The notes under the pieces: model-generated | What the model was told of the DNA's origin: nothing | Database searches by the model: none | What the model saw: the letters and a program-made list of their open reading frames with translations, nothing else | Shown: positions 30,924 through 40,296 of the stretch, one piece after another | Layout of the letters: the number at the start of each line of letters is the position of its first letter | Numbering within the stretch: position 1 is the first letter of the stretch | Made by a program: the position numbers and the translations under genes | Assembly (NCBI GenBank): GCA_902778935.1 | Contig: CACYZT010000003.1 | Span: 62,001-126,000, forward strand | Direction of reading: 5' to 3' | From: an uncultured Bacteroidales bacterium | GTDB lineage: Bacteria > Bacteroidota > Bacteroidia > Bacteroidales > Paludibacteraceae | Length of the DNA: 64,000 nt

Positions 30924-31718
30924 ATGAAACAATATTTGGATTTATGTCAACGCGTGCTCAATGAAGGCACCATCAAACATGATCGCACCGGCACAGGCAC
31001 TATATCCGTGTTCGGGCATCAGATGCGGTTTAGCATGGCGGATGGTTTTCCGCTTCTTACCACCAAGAAACTGCATCTCAAATCGATTATCTATGAGTTG
31101 CTATGGTTCCTGAATGGCGACACAAACGTCAAGTACCTGCAAGACCATGGTGTACGGATATGGAATGAGTGGGCAGACGAGAATGGCGAGTTAGGTCCTG
31201 TCTATGGTCATCAGTGGCGTTCATGGCCGGACTACAACGGCGGCACAATAGACCAAATCGCCAATATCGTTGAGACCATCAAGCATAATCCTGACAGCCG
31301 TCGTATGATGGTCTGCGCGTGGAATGTAGCGGAAGTGGACAAAATGGCGCTACCGCCTTGTCATTGTCTGTTCCAGTTTTATGTAGCGGACGGCAAACTG
31401 AGTCTTCAACTCTACCAACGCAGTGCGGATATATTCCTCGGTGTACCGTTCAATATTGCTTCGTATGCTCTACTGCTGCAAATGATGGCGCAGGTGACGG
31501 GGCTGCAATGCGGCGATTTTGTCCATACATTAGGTGACGCGCATATCTATTTGAACCACTTGGAGCAAGTGAAGTTACAATTGACTCGTGAGCCTCGTGC
31601 TTTACCGAAAATGAATATTAACCCCGAGGTGAAAGACCTATTCCACTTCCAATACGAAGATTTCCAACTGGAAGGCTACGACCCACACCCTCACATTGCA
31701 GGAGTGGTGGCTGTGTAA
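30924..31718 (+). CDS. thyA: Thymidylate synthase
   Basis: The 264-residue enzyme is full length, with YGHQWRSWP, the active-site Cys in [10 protein letters not shown] and the ending [12 protein letters not shown]. It methylates dUMP to dTMP using methylenetetrahydrofolate. folA follows after 22 nt, so the pair that makes and recycles the folate product is together. Confidence 0.98.
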   Translation: MKQYLDLCQRVLNEGTIKHDRTGTGTISVFGHQMRFSMADGFPLLTTKKLHLKSIIYELLWFLNGDTNVKYLQDHGVRIWNEWADENGELGPVYGHQWRSWPDYNGGTIDQIANIVETIKHNPDSRRMMVCAWNVAEVDKMALPPCHCLFQFYVADGKLSLQLYQRSADIFLGVPFNIASYALLLQMMAQVTGLQCGDFVHTLGDAHIYLNHLEQVKLQLTREPRALPKMNINPEVKDLFHFQYEDFQLEGYDPHPHIAGVVAV

Positions 31719-31740
31719 TCAAAAGCAAAAATATTCAATT

Positions 31741-32229
31741 ATGATTTCAATTATAGTAGCAGTAGCTGAGAATTACGCCATAGGCAAAAAAGGTGACTTG
31801 CTGTGTCACATGCCTGCGGACCTGAAACATTTCAAAGAGATAACCAGTGGCAAAACTGTGCTAATGGGAGAACGAACCTTCTTCTCGCTGCCCAAGCATC
31901 CGCTGCCGAACCGACGTAATATCGTTCTAACCGATGTGGCCGGTAAGACATTTGAGGGAGCAGAAGCCGTCTATTCTATCGATGAACTGGTCGCTAAAGT
32001 GCCTGCGAACGAAGAAGCATTCGTCATCGGAGGAGGTATGGTCTATCGTCAGATGATGCCATTGGCAGACAAACTGTATATCACGCATATTCACCATTCG
32101 TGGGAAGATGCAGATACATTCTTCCCCGAGATAGACGCAGCTGTGTGGAAACAACTGAGCGCAGAAAGACACAGCGCAGATGACAAAAACCCATTTGATT
32201 ACACATTCGCAGAGTATGGCAGACGATAA
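31741..32229 (+). CDS. folA: Dihydrofolate reductase
   Basis: Starting at 31741 (MISIIVAVAENYAIGKKG), the 162-residue protein has the DHFR core: the Asp in MPADLKHFKEIT, VLMGERTFFSLP, IGGGMVYRQMMP and the C-terminal strand. It regenerates tetrahydrofolate from the dihydrofolate made by ThyA just upstream. Its 3' end overlaps the ettA start by 14 nt. Confidence 0.97.
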   Translation: MISIIVAVAENYAIGKKGDLLCHMPADLKHFKEITSGKTVLMGERTFFSLPKHPLPNRRNIVLTDVAGKTFEGAEAVYSIDELVAKVPANEEAFVIGGGMVYRQMMPLADKLYITHIHHSWEDADTFFPEIDAAVWKQLSAERHSADDKNPFDYTFAEYGRR

Positions 32230-33892
32230 AAAGATTATTTTCTCGATGGTTGGTCTGAACAAGACCTTCCCTCCGCAAAAACAGGTATTGAAAAACATCT
32301 ACCTCAGTTTCTTCTATGGTGCCAAGATCGGCATCATCGGTCTTAACGGCGCCGGTAAATCGACACTGCTAAAGATTATCGCAGGTATTGAGAAAGACTA
32401 CCAAGGCGAAGTGGTCTGGTCACCGGGATACAGTGTTGGTTATCTGGAGCAAGATCCGAAACTGGATGCCACCAAAACCGTACGTGAGGTTGTACAAGAA
32501 GGCGTACAACCTATCATGGACATGCTCAAAGAGTATGATGACATCAATATGGCGTTTGCGGAGCCCCATGCGGATTTCGACAAACTCTTGGCGCGTCAGG
32601 CAGAGCTGCAGGACAAGCTCGATGCTGCGGATGCCTGGAACATCGACCAGAAGTTAGACAGAGCCATGGATGCACTTCGATGTCCTCCGGATGACGCCAC
32701 TGTGACCACTCTCTCGGGAGGAGAACGCCGTCGTGTGGCTTTATGCCGTTTGTTGCTTCAACAACCCGATGTGCTACTGCTCGATGAGCCTACGAACCAT
32801 TTGGATGCAGAGTCGATCGACTGGCTTGAGCAACATTTGCAGCAATATGCAGGCACTGTGATTTGTATCACGCACGACCGTTATTTCCTTGATAATGTGG
32901 CAGGCTGGATTCTCGAGTTAGACCGCGGAGAAGGTATTCCGTGGAAAGGCAATTACTCATCGTGGCTTGAGCAGAAGACCAACCGAATGGCTCAGGAAGA
33001 GAAACAAGCATCCAAACGTCGCAAGACACTCGAGCGCGAGTTGGAATGGATTCGCATGGCACCGAAAGCACGGCACGCGAAGCAGAAAGCACGTCTGGAG
33101 TCTTACGACCGAATGTTAAATGAAGAACAGAAAGAACGCGAGGAGAAATTAGAGATTTTCATCCCGAACGGTCCGCGGTTAGGAAATAAAGTTATCAATG
33201 CCGAAGGTGTGGCCAAGTCGTTTGGCGACCATCTGCTATTCGAAGACCTTAATTTCATGCTACCACCGAATGGTATCGTGGGCGTCATCGGACCTAACGG
33301 AGCCGGCAAGACTACCCTTTTCCGCATGATTATCGGCTCCGAGAAAGCCGACAAAGGTACGTTTAGCGTAGGCGAGACCGTCAAGATAGGCTATGTGGAC
33401 CAACAGCACGCAGATATAGATCCGAACAAGTCTGTATTCGAGACCATCAGTGGAGGAACAGAGTTCATTCGTGTTGCCGGTAGAGAAATCAACGCTCGTG
33501 CCTATTTGAGCCGCTTCAACTTCACAGGAGCTGACCAAGAGAAGAAATGCGGTGTGCTTTCCGGTGGAGAACGAAACCGTTTGCACTTGGCTCTTACACT
33601 CAAGAGCGAGGCCAATGTACTGCTGCTCGATGAGCCGACCAACGATATTGATGTTAACACATTGCGTGCGCTGGAAGAAGGTCTGGAGAATTTCGCAGGC
33701 TGCGCCGTAGTTATTTCGCATGACCGCTGGTTCCTCAATCGTATCTGCACGCACATTCTCGCCTATGAAGGCGACGGAAAAGTGTTCTGGTTCGAGGGCA
33801 GTTATTCCGAATACGAAGAGAACAAGAAGATGCGACTCGGCGAAGAAGCGTGTGAACCCAAACGCGTGAAATATAGAGGATTAGGTGCTTAG
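32216..33892 (+). CDS. ettA: ABC-F protein EttA (energy-dependent translational throttle)
   Basis: The 558-residue cytosolic protein has two ABC domains. The first has GLNGAGKSTLL, LSGGERRRVAL and LLLDEPTNHLD; the second has GPNGAGKTTLF, LSGGERNRLHL and LLLDEPTNDID. A charged linker with ARHAKQKARLESYDRM lies between. There are no membrane segments. EttA binds the ribosomal E site and gates the first elongation steps according to the ATP/ADP ratio. The start at 32216 (MADDKKIIF) lies inside folA. Confidence 0.94.
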   Translation: MADDKKIIFSMVGLNKTFPPQKQVLKNIYLSFFYGAKIGIIGLNGAGKSTLLKIIAGIEKDYQGEVVWSPGYSVGYLEQDPKLDATKTVREVVQEGVQPIMDMLKEYDDINMAFAEPHADFDKLLARQAELQDKLDAADAWNIDQKLDRAMDALRCPPDDATVTTLSGGERRRVALCRLLLQQPDVLLLDEPTNHLDAESIDWLEQHLQQYAGTVICITHDRYFLDNVAGWILELDRGEGIPWKGNYSSWLEQKTNRMAQEEKQASKRRKTLERELEWIRMAPKARHAKQKARLESYDRMLNEEQKEREEKLEIFIPNGPRLGNKVINAEGVAKSFGDHLLFEDLNFMLPPNGIVGVIGPNGAGKTTLFRMIIGSEKADKGTFSVGETVKIGYVDQQHADIDPNKSVFETISGGTEFIRVAGREINARAYLSRFNFTGADQEKKCGVLSGGERNRLHLALTLKSEANVLLLDEPTNDIDVNTLRALEEGLENFAGCAVVISHDRWFLNRICTHILAYEGDGKVFWFEGSYSEYEENKKMRLGEEACEPKRVKYRGLGA

Positions 33893-34763
33893 ACGCGTAA
33901 CGACATATATTCGTAAACACGGATTGCTGGACAAGCAAAAACCGGTGTTGGTAGCAGTAAGCGGCGGAGCAGACAGCATCGCTCTGTTAGATGTTTTGTT
34001 GCGCGCCGGATATATATGTGTTGCGGCGCATTGTAACTTCCATTTGCGTGGAGAGGAGAGTAACCGTGACGAAGCGTTTGTACGGACATTTTGCGAGGGA
34101 AGGAATGTGCCGCTGGAGGTGAAAGAATTTGACACTCTCGCGTACGCGCAAGCTCACGCTATAAGTATGGAGATGGCCGCACGAGAGTTACGATACGCAT
34201 GGTTCGAAGAAATAGCCCAGGAGAAAGATTGTCAAGCCGTTGCTGTGGCTCATCATCAGAATGACCAGGCAGAGACATTGCTTCTCAATCTCAGACGCGG
34301 CTCAGGCTTACGTGGTTTGGCAGGAATGCGACCTAAAAGCATGAATCCGATGGCGCCTGACGGTCTTCCTATTGTCCGCCCGTTACTCTGCACAACACGC
34401 GATTATATTGAGCACTATTTGCGCGACAAACGGCATCTCAATTGGGTGACGGACAGCACAAACAGCGACCTCTCCATCATTCGAAATGCCATCCGTGAAC
34501 AGCTCACTCATTACAGCAAGGCAGAGATAGAGCACATTGCACAAACGGCAGAATTTATGCAAGGTTATGTGGATATAATCGAAGGCAAAAACACACGCGA
34601 AGCGGGACTTGCGAGACTTTACGAGGAACTTCGCAGTTATAACTTCGCGGAAATAGATAAAATTTACGATGCGTTGCAACGCGGTGAAGGCGGCAAAATC
34701 TTCACCTCCAAAACGCATCAGGCAACCATTAAACACGGCAAACTATGCGTCACTTCGGCATAA
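33885..34763 (+). CDS. tilS: tRNA(Ile)-lysidine synthase, short form
   Basis: The N-terminal PP-loop domain is complete (AVSGGADSIALLD, AAHCNFHLRGEESNRDE, AVAHHQNDQAETLLLNL, WVTDSTNSD). It converts the wobble C of tRNA-Ile(CAU) to lysidine. At 292 residues it is much shorter than the usual ~430, ending soon after the middle domain and seemingly lacking the TilS C-terminal domain. The stop overlaps aroE by 19 nt, so the shortening may be established rather than a sequencing error. It overlaps ettA by 8 nt. Confidence 0.92.
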   Translation: MLRRVTTYIRKHGLLDKQKPVLVAVSGGADSIALLDVLLRAGYICVAAHCNFHLRGEESNRDEAFVRTFCEGRNVPLEVKEFDTLAYAQAHAISMEMAARELRYAWFEEIAQEKDCQAVAVAHHQNDQAETLLLNLRRGSGLRGLAGMRPKSMNPMAPDGLPIVRPLLCTTRDYIEHYLRDKRHLNWVTDSTNSDLSIIRNAIREQLTHYSKAEIEHIAQTAEFMQGYVDIIEGKNTREAGLARLYEELRSYNFAEIDKIYDALQRGEGGKIFTSKTHQATIKHGKLCVTSA

Positions 34764-35479
34764 TAGGTTATCCTTTAGTTCAGTCATTCTCCGCGAAGTA
34801 TTTCAACGAGAAGTTCGCCCGCGAAGGCATCCATGCAGAGTACTCATTGTATCCGATAGACAATAGACAATGGACAATGGACAATGGACGAAAAGTGCGC
34901 GAGTTAATCGACTCACTCGATGGCATGAATGTGACGATTCCATACAAGCAGACCGTGATTCCATTTCTGGAGCGTTTGGACGAAACGGCACAAGCCATCG
35001 GAGCGGTTAATGTCATTCACAAGCATGTGGGTTACAATACCGATTGTCTCGGTTTTATCGATTCCATAAGTCCATTACTACGCGCTTATGACCAAAAGGC
35101 ACTTGTCCTCGGAACCGGTGGCGCATCCAAAGCAGTATGTTACGGTTTGCGCAAGTTAGGAATCATCCCTACTCTCGTCAGCCGTACGCCCAAAGACGGT
35201 CAACTGAGTTATTCCGATTTGACAGCAAACGTCATGTCAGAACACACCATCATCGTCAATTGTACGCCGCTGGGTATGTTTCCCGACATAGACACTTGTC
35301 CAGCTATTCCCTACGAGGAAATAACGGCACGACATTTGTTGTTTGACTGCGTCTATAACCCCGAAGAAACGCTTTTTCTTCGCAAAGGAAAGGCACAAGG
35401 CGCAAGTATCAAAAACGGCATGGAGATGCTTTATGGTCAAGCCAAAGCGGCATGGAGAATTTGGTCAAACGGACATTAA
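34745..35479 (+). CDS. aroE: Shikimate dehydrogenase
   Basis: The 244-residue enzyme shows GYPLVQSFSAKYFNEKF (substrate-binding Ser pair), NVTIPYKQTV with the catalytic Lys, NTDCLGF with the catalytic Asp, the NADP loop GTGGASKAV and NGMEMLYGQA. It reduces 3-dehydroshikimate in aromatic amino acid synthesis. Around residues 38-47 the peptide DNRQWTMDNG is encoded by a five-unit heptamer repeat (34855-34890), apparently an inserted surface loop; the frame is intact. Confidence 0.95.
   Translation: MRHFGIIGYPLVQSFSAKYFNEKFAREGIHAEYSLYPIDNRQWTMDNGRKVRELIDSLDGMNVTIPYKQTVIPFLERLDETAQAIGAVNVIHKHVGYNTDCLGFIDSISPLLRAYDQKALVLGTGGASKAVCYGLRKLGIIPTLVSRTPKDGQLSYSDLTANVMSEHTIIVNCTPLGMFPDIDTCPAIPYEEITARHLLFDCVYNPEETLFLRKGKAQGASIKNGMEMLYGQAKAAWRIWSNGH
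34855..34890. repeat. Heptamer repeat inside aroE, unit ATRGACA
   Basis: Five tandem copies (ATAGACA twice, then ATGGACA) form a 35-nt run within the aroE frame and encode DNRQWTMDNG-like residues. Confidence 0.8.
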
Positions 35480-35506
35480 TAATAGAACATTGAAGATAGA
35501 AAAGAT

Positions 35507-36592
35507 ATGAAACGTATTTTTATTTTGCTCATAGGAGCTATTTTATCCATCAGCGCAAGTTTTGCGCAAGTACTGGAACAAGGAGAAGCCGCATTGGTGT
35601 ACTATTCGCCGAAGACTTCTGTAGTACTGGATTTCACCTACACCGTAGAGACCCAGATTCGCGGTCAGTTTGCCCACTACGCCGAGGAACTGTTAGGCGC
35701 CACGGATGTAGTGAACACCAACAGCACAAGTTACACACTCAAAGATGTGCATATCGGCACATCCACCTCTGCCGACCAAACGCGTCCACACAAAATAACA
35801 GCAGACGGCGGTATTCCGATGTTGCTGACCATCAATGACAAAGGTCTGTTGAAGGGCTACAATATAGATGCGCAGGAAGATAAACCTGCTAAGAACTTCG
35901 GTAAAAGTACGGAAAGCCCTCGGGTAAAGTCTAGGATTAGTTCGAAACGCATCGCTCCTTACTCCGAGGAAGTAGTGAAAGCGGGCTCTCCTATGGCGCA
36001 GGCCAAAGAGGCAGCGAAGCAGATTTTCCATATTCGGGAGACGCGTATGTATCTGCTGAGCGGTGAAGTGGAGCGCGCACCGGCGGATGGTAAGTCCATG
36101 GAACTCGTGCTCAAAGAACTGGACGAGCAGGAGAAAGTGCTGACGGAGCTGTTTATCGGTCAGAAGACTACCAAAACCGAGCATAAGAAGATTACGATTT
36201 CGTCCATCGGCAAAAACAGCTTCCAAGACCGACAGATTCAGAAGGAGTTTGTTTATTTCTCGGAGGAGAACGGATTTACGAACAAAGAGAATGTCGATGC
36301 GGACTCCATCACCGTGTGGATAGGACGCCACAAGACGACCTACAAGCCGCAGGAGACCGAGGAGAAGAAGCCGAACAAGAAAGGCAATGAGCTGTCGCAA
36401 ATATCTTACAACTTGCCGGGTAGCGCAGTCATTCGCGTGCTGTACAAGGGTCGTCTGCTGGGCGAACGCACGATTGATGTGGCACAATTAGGCGTAGATG
36501 TACCGCTTCCGAAAAACCTATTCACAAACGGAGATCTGCCCAAGATTGTATTTAACGAGAAAACAGGAAACATCATATCCATTTCGAAATGA
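35507..36592 (+). CDS. DUF4831 family exported protein
   Basis: The 361-residue protein has a signal peptide (MKRIFILLIGAILSISASFA) and the DUF4831 pattern, including IRETRMYLLSGEVERAPADG and the GLLGERTIDVAQLG-like C-terminus (GRLLGERTIDVAQ). It is a Bacteroidetes-specific periplasmic or outer-membrane-facing protein of unknown role. It overlaps the next gene by four bases. A 26-nt segment (35925-35950, encoding KSRISSKR) recurs in the intergenic region near 1 kb with one mismatch. Confidence 0.88.
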   Translation: MKRIFILLIGAILSISASFAQVLEQGEAALVYYSPKTSVVLDFTYTVETQIRGQFAHYAEELLGATDVVNTNSTSYTLKDVHIGTSTSADQTRPHKITADGGIPMLLTINDKGLLKGYNIDAQEDKPAKNFGKSTESPRVKSRISSKRIAPYSEEVVKAGSPMAQAKEAAKQIFHIRETRMYLLSGEVERAPADGKSMELVLKELDEQEKVLTELFIGQKTTKTEHKKITISSIGKNSFQDRQIQKEFVYFSEENGFTNKENVDADSITVWIGRHKTTYKPQETEEKKPNKKGNELSQISYNLPGSAVIRVLYKGRLLGERTIDVAQLGVDVPLPKNLFTNGDLPKIVFNEKTGNIISISK

Positions 36593-37491
36593 GAAAGTTA
36601 TTTTTAACATTGGCTTTGGCGTTGGCTGTTGGGATGTGCGCACAGGAGATTAACTGCACAGTAACCGTCAACTCGGACCAGATAGAGGGCTCGAACAAGC
36701 AAATATTCGAAACACTGCGTCTGGCGGTTGAGGAATATATGAACCAGAACAGATGGACCAACATGACCTATGCACAGCAGGAGAAAATCGAGTGCAGTAT
36801 GCTCATTCTGGTCAAGAAATTGGAGAACAACCTCTTCACATGCGAGATGACGCTGCAAAGCCGTCGTCCCGTTTATGGCACTACCTACTCTACGCCTTTG
36901 CTGAACTTCAAGGACAATGCGTTCAATTTCACCTATCAGGAGTTCGATCGCATCGAATGGCAGCAGAACCAGTTCACGACCAACCTGACGGCGATGTTAG
37001 CGTACTATTGCTATCTCATCATCGGCCATGACCAAGATAGTTTCCAGCGCTTAGGCGGAACACCATTCTTCCAGATGTGCGAGGAGATTGTGAATACCTG
37101 CCAAAGTGCAAGCATGGATAACATAGAGCAGAAAGGCTGGTTGGCATTTGAGAGCAACAGAAGCCGTTACTCGCTGATTAACAACCTGTTAGACGAAGCG
37201 TTCAAGAAATATCGCAACTATTATTACGAGTATCACCGTCTTGGTTTGGATGAGATGAGCAGTAATGTGACGAACGGCCGCGCACGCATCGCTGAAGGTC
37301 TTCCCGTGCTCAAAGAAGCCTATCGCGCACGCCCTGCAACCTATGTCATCAATACTTTCCTTGACGCCAAAGCGGACGAGTTGGTGGATATTTTCCGTCA
37401 GGGAACGGACAAAGAGAAGAAAGATGTCTATGATTTGCTGACAGACATAGACCCCACGCGACAGACGACATATGATCGGATGAATGAGTGA
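36589..37491 (+). CDS. DUF4835 family exported protein (possibly PorD-like)
   Basis: The 300-residue protein starts with a signal peptide (MRKLFLTLALALAVGMCAQ) and matches DUF4835, with EINCTVTVNSDQI, VYGTTYSTPLLNF and GWLAFESNRSRYSLINNLLDE. It lies immediately before recN, an arrangement I remember from other Bacteroidetes. I also recall the family being labelled PorD in type IX secretion annotations, but I cannot verify that here. Around its stop the DNA is an octamer repeat, unit GTGAAWGA (37483-37510). Confidence 0.85.
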   Translation: MRKLFLTLALALAVGMCAQEINCTVTVNSDQIEGSNKQIFETLRLAVEEYMNQNRWTNMTYAQQEKIECSMLILVKKLENNLFTCEMTLQSRRPVYGTTYSTPLLNFKDNAFNFTYQEFDRIEWQQNQFTTNLTAMLAYYCYLIIGHDQDSFQRLGGTPFFQMCEEIVNTCQSASMDNIEQKGWLAFESNRSRYSLINNLLDEAFKKYRNYYYEYHRLGLDEMSSNVTNGRARIAEGLPVLKEAYRARPATYVINTFLDAKADELVDIFRQGTDKEKKDVYDLLTDIDPTRQTTYDRMNE

Positions 37492-37510
37492 AAGAGTGAA
37501 TGAGTGAAAG

Positions 37511-39088
37511 ATGTTAAAGCATTTACACATACAAAACTACGCGCTGATAAGCCATCTGGACATTGATTTCGATGCCGGTTTTTCTGTACTGACGGGTGAA
37601 ACCGGAGCCGGCAAAAGTATCATCCTTGGTGCGTTGGCATTGGTGCTCGGTGCGCGCGCTGACAGCAAAGCCATCACAGACGGCGAGGACAAATGTATCA
37701 TCGAAGCGGAATTTGATGAAGGCATCATCCGCCGCGAGTTGTACGCCAACGGCAAGAGTCGTTCGTTCGTAGATGACAGTGTCGTGACGCTGCAAGAACT
37801 CAAAACGCTTGCCACCAAACTGATTGACATCCATTCCCAGCACGCTAACCTGCTGATTGAGAATGCTGATTTTCAGTTGGAAGTAGTGGATGCCGTAGTG
37901 AACAAGCCTACCCTGCTGAACGATTATTCGGCTCAGTATGAGCGATATACGACAGCCGTGGAGAATTTGCGCACCTTGCAATCACTTGCCAAGAAAAGTC
38001 AGCAAGATGCGGAATACATCCAGTACCGATTCAAGCTCCTGGATGAAGCCGGTTTGCAATCAAGCGAATTGGAAGAATTGGAACAAGAGCAGTACCGATT
38101 GAGTCACGCAGAAGATATCCGCTCTGCCTTGGAAACAGCCATAGAGGCATTGAGCGGCGAGCAAGGCAGCGCTATCGAAGCCTTACGTGCTTGTCATCTG
38201 GAAGACACTGCGACGAACTTACAGGAACGTATTGACAGTGCGCGTTTGGAGCTTCAGGACATAGCCCATGAAGCGGAACGGGCATTGAGCCATGTGGAGC
38301 TTGATCCGCAACGTCTGGAATGGGTTGAAGAGCGAATGGATACGCTCAACGGCTTGCTCCATAAATTCAGCGCAGAGAACATCGATGAACTGATTGCGCA
38401 ACGCGATGAGTTGGCCGCTCAAGTGAACCGACTTGACTCGTTCGATTACGATATCGAGCAAGCCCGAAAAGCTGTGGAAACAGAGAAAACCAAACTGAGC
38501 GCCATGGCAAAAGAATTGACAGCAAACCGCAAATCCGTCGTGCCGCAGATATGCTCAACCCTCGTAGATGGTCTCAAACGACTCGGCGTAGCGCACGCGA
38601 AAGTGGAGATTCCTGTTTTGCCGACGGAGGACTTCACACCAAATGGTTGCGACGAAGTGCAAATTCTCTTTGCCGCTAACCTTAACCAAAGTCTGCGCAA
38701 CGTCAGCGAAGTAGCTTCCGGCGGAGAGATAAGCAGGTTGATGCTATGCGTGAAAGCTCTGATTGCCAGCACGAAAGGTTTGCCGACGATTATTTTCGAT
38801 GAGATAGACACCGGTGTGAGCGGCGACATCGCCACGCAAATGGCTTCTATCATGAAAGAGATGGCAACCCACCGACAAATCATCGCCATTACCCATCTGC
38901 CGCAAATCGCTGCGTTGGGTACCCATCACTACAAGGTATATAAAGCCGACACCGCAACTCGAACGGAAACACATATCAGTCGGCTGAACGACGAAGAACG
39001 AATCACAGAGATTGCCTCTATGCTGAGCGGAAAGAACACCACAGAAGCGTCCCTCAAAACAGCCAAAGAACTACTATGTTACCATTAG
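37511..39088 (+). CDS. recN: DNA repair protein RecN
   Basis: The 525-residue SMC-like ATPase has the N-terminal Walker A (GETGAGKSIILGAL), long coiled-coil arms (~150-360) and the C-terminal signature and Walker B (VASGGEISRLMLCVKAL, IIFDEIDTGVSG). It helps hold and repair double-strand breaks. Length is slightly below the usual ~550. It overlaps rarA by 13 nt, so two recombination proteins are translationally linked. Confidence 0.95.
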   Translation: MLKHLHIQNYALISHLDIDFDAGFSVLTGETGAGKSIILGALALVLGARADSKAITDGEDKCIIEAEFDEGIIRRELYANGKSRSFVDDSVVTLQELKTLATKLIDIHSQHANLLIENADFQLEVVDAVVNKPTLLNDYSAQYERYTTAVENLRTLQSLAKKSQQDAEYIQYRFKLLDEAGLQSSELEELEQEQYRLSHAEDIRSALETAIEALSGEQGSAIEALRACHLEDTATNLQERIDSARLELQDIAHEAERALSHVELDPQRLEWVEERMDTLNGLLHKFSAENIDELIAQRDELAAQVNRLDSFDYDIEQARKAVETEKTKLSAMAKELTANRKSVVPQICSTLVDGLKRLGVAHAKVEIPVLPTEDFTPNGCDEVQILFAANLNQSLRNVSEVASGGEISRLMLCVKALIASTKGLPTIIFDEIDTGVSGDIATQMASIMKEMATHRQIIAITHLPQIAALGTHHYKVYKADTATRTETHISRLNDEERITEIASMLSGKNTTEASLKTAKELLCYH

Positions 39089-40296
39089 CCGAACGAATGC
39101 GTCCAAAAACGCTGGACGAATACATAGGCCAGAAACATCTGGTGGGCGAAGGAGCTATCCTGCGCACAATGATTGAGAGCGGGAACATCGCCAGTTTCAT
39201 TCTTTGGGGTGCTCCGGGAGTCGGTAAAACAACGCTGGCACGTATCATTGCGCACCAGTTGCAAAGACCGTTCTACACGCTCAGCGCAGTGACGAGCGGC
39301 GTGAAGGAAGTGCGTGACGTGATTGACAAAGCCAAACGAAACGCGTCTCTCAACAGCGGTCTTTTTGCGCCTACGGATGGACGCAGTCCTATTCTGTTCA
39401 TCGATGAGATTCACCGGTTCAGCAAATCACAACAGGACAGTCTGCTCGGCGCCGTAGAAGAAGGCACGATCACGCTTATTGGTGCGACCACCGAGAACCC
39501 TTCGTTCGAAGTCATCACTCCGCTGCTGAGCCGTTGTCAGGTCTATGTGCTGCAACCGCTCAGCAAGGATGATTTGCTGGAACTGCTTCACCGCACGCTG
39601 ACGCAAGATGATTATATTCGTTCGCTCAACCTGCAGGTCAAGGATACCGAAGCCTTGCTGCGCTACAGCGGCGGCGACGCCCGCAAACTGCTCAATATCA
39701 TAGAGTTGGTTAGCAACAGCGGCGCACGCGTCATAGACAACGAGACCGTGACCAAGCAACTCCAGCAGAACCCCGTAGCGTACGACAAGGACGGAGAAAT
39801 GCACTATGACATCATTTCCGCGTTCATCAAATCCGTACGCGGCAGCGACCCGCAGGCGGCGATCTATTGGTTGGCGCGGATGATAGAAGGTGGCGAAGAC
39901 CCGAAGTTTATTGCACGGCGCTTATGTATCCTCGCAAGCGAAGACATCGGTCTGGCGAACCCGAATGCGATGTTGCTTGCCAACACGTGCTTTGATGTCG
40001 TGAACAAAATCGGATGGCCGGAAGGACGAATACCGTTAGCGGAGACCACAATTTATCTGGCGACCTGCAAGAAAGATAACTCTGCATACCTGGCGATAGA
40101 CAGTGCATTGGCGAAAGTGAGGGAAACTGGTAATCTGCCTGTACCGCTCCACCTGCGCAATGCGCCTACAAGTCTGATGAAAGAACTTGGTTACTCGGAC
40201 GGATACAAATATCCGCATGATTATCCGGGGCATTGGACGGAGCAGCAGTACCTACCGGACGAATTGGTGGGCACGAAGTTTTGGAAGAAAGACTGA
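39076..40296 (+). CDS. rarA: Replication-associated recombination protein A (MgsA/RarA)
   Basis: The 406-residue AAA+ ATPase has RMRPKTLDEYIGQKHLVGEG, Walker A GAPGVGKTTLA, Walker B ILFIDEIHRF, sensor GATTENPSFEV and the C-terminal tetramerisation region (RRLCILASEDIGLANPNA). It acts at stalled replication forks. Its TGA overlaps the ATG of hemW by one base. Confidence 0.96.
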   Translation: MLPLAERMRPKTLDEYIGQKHLVGEGAILRTMIESGNIASFILWGAPGVGKTTLARIIAHQLQRPFYTLSAVTSGVKEVRDVIDKAKRNASLNSGLFAPTDGRSPILFIDEIHRFSKSQQDSLLGAVEEGTITLIGATTENPSFEVITPLLSRCQVYVLQPLSKDDLLELLHRTLTQDDYIRSLNLQVKDTEALLRYSGGDARKLLNIIELVSNSGARVIDNETVTKQLQQNPVAYDKDGEMHYDIISAFIKSVRGSDPQAAIYWLARMIEGGEDPKFIARRLCILASEDIGLANPNAMLLANTCFDVVNKIGWPEGRIPLAETTIYLATCKKDNSAYLAIDSALAKVRETGNLPVPLHLRNAPTSLMKELGYSDGYKYPHDYPGHWTEQQYLPDELVGTKFWKKD

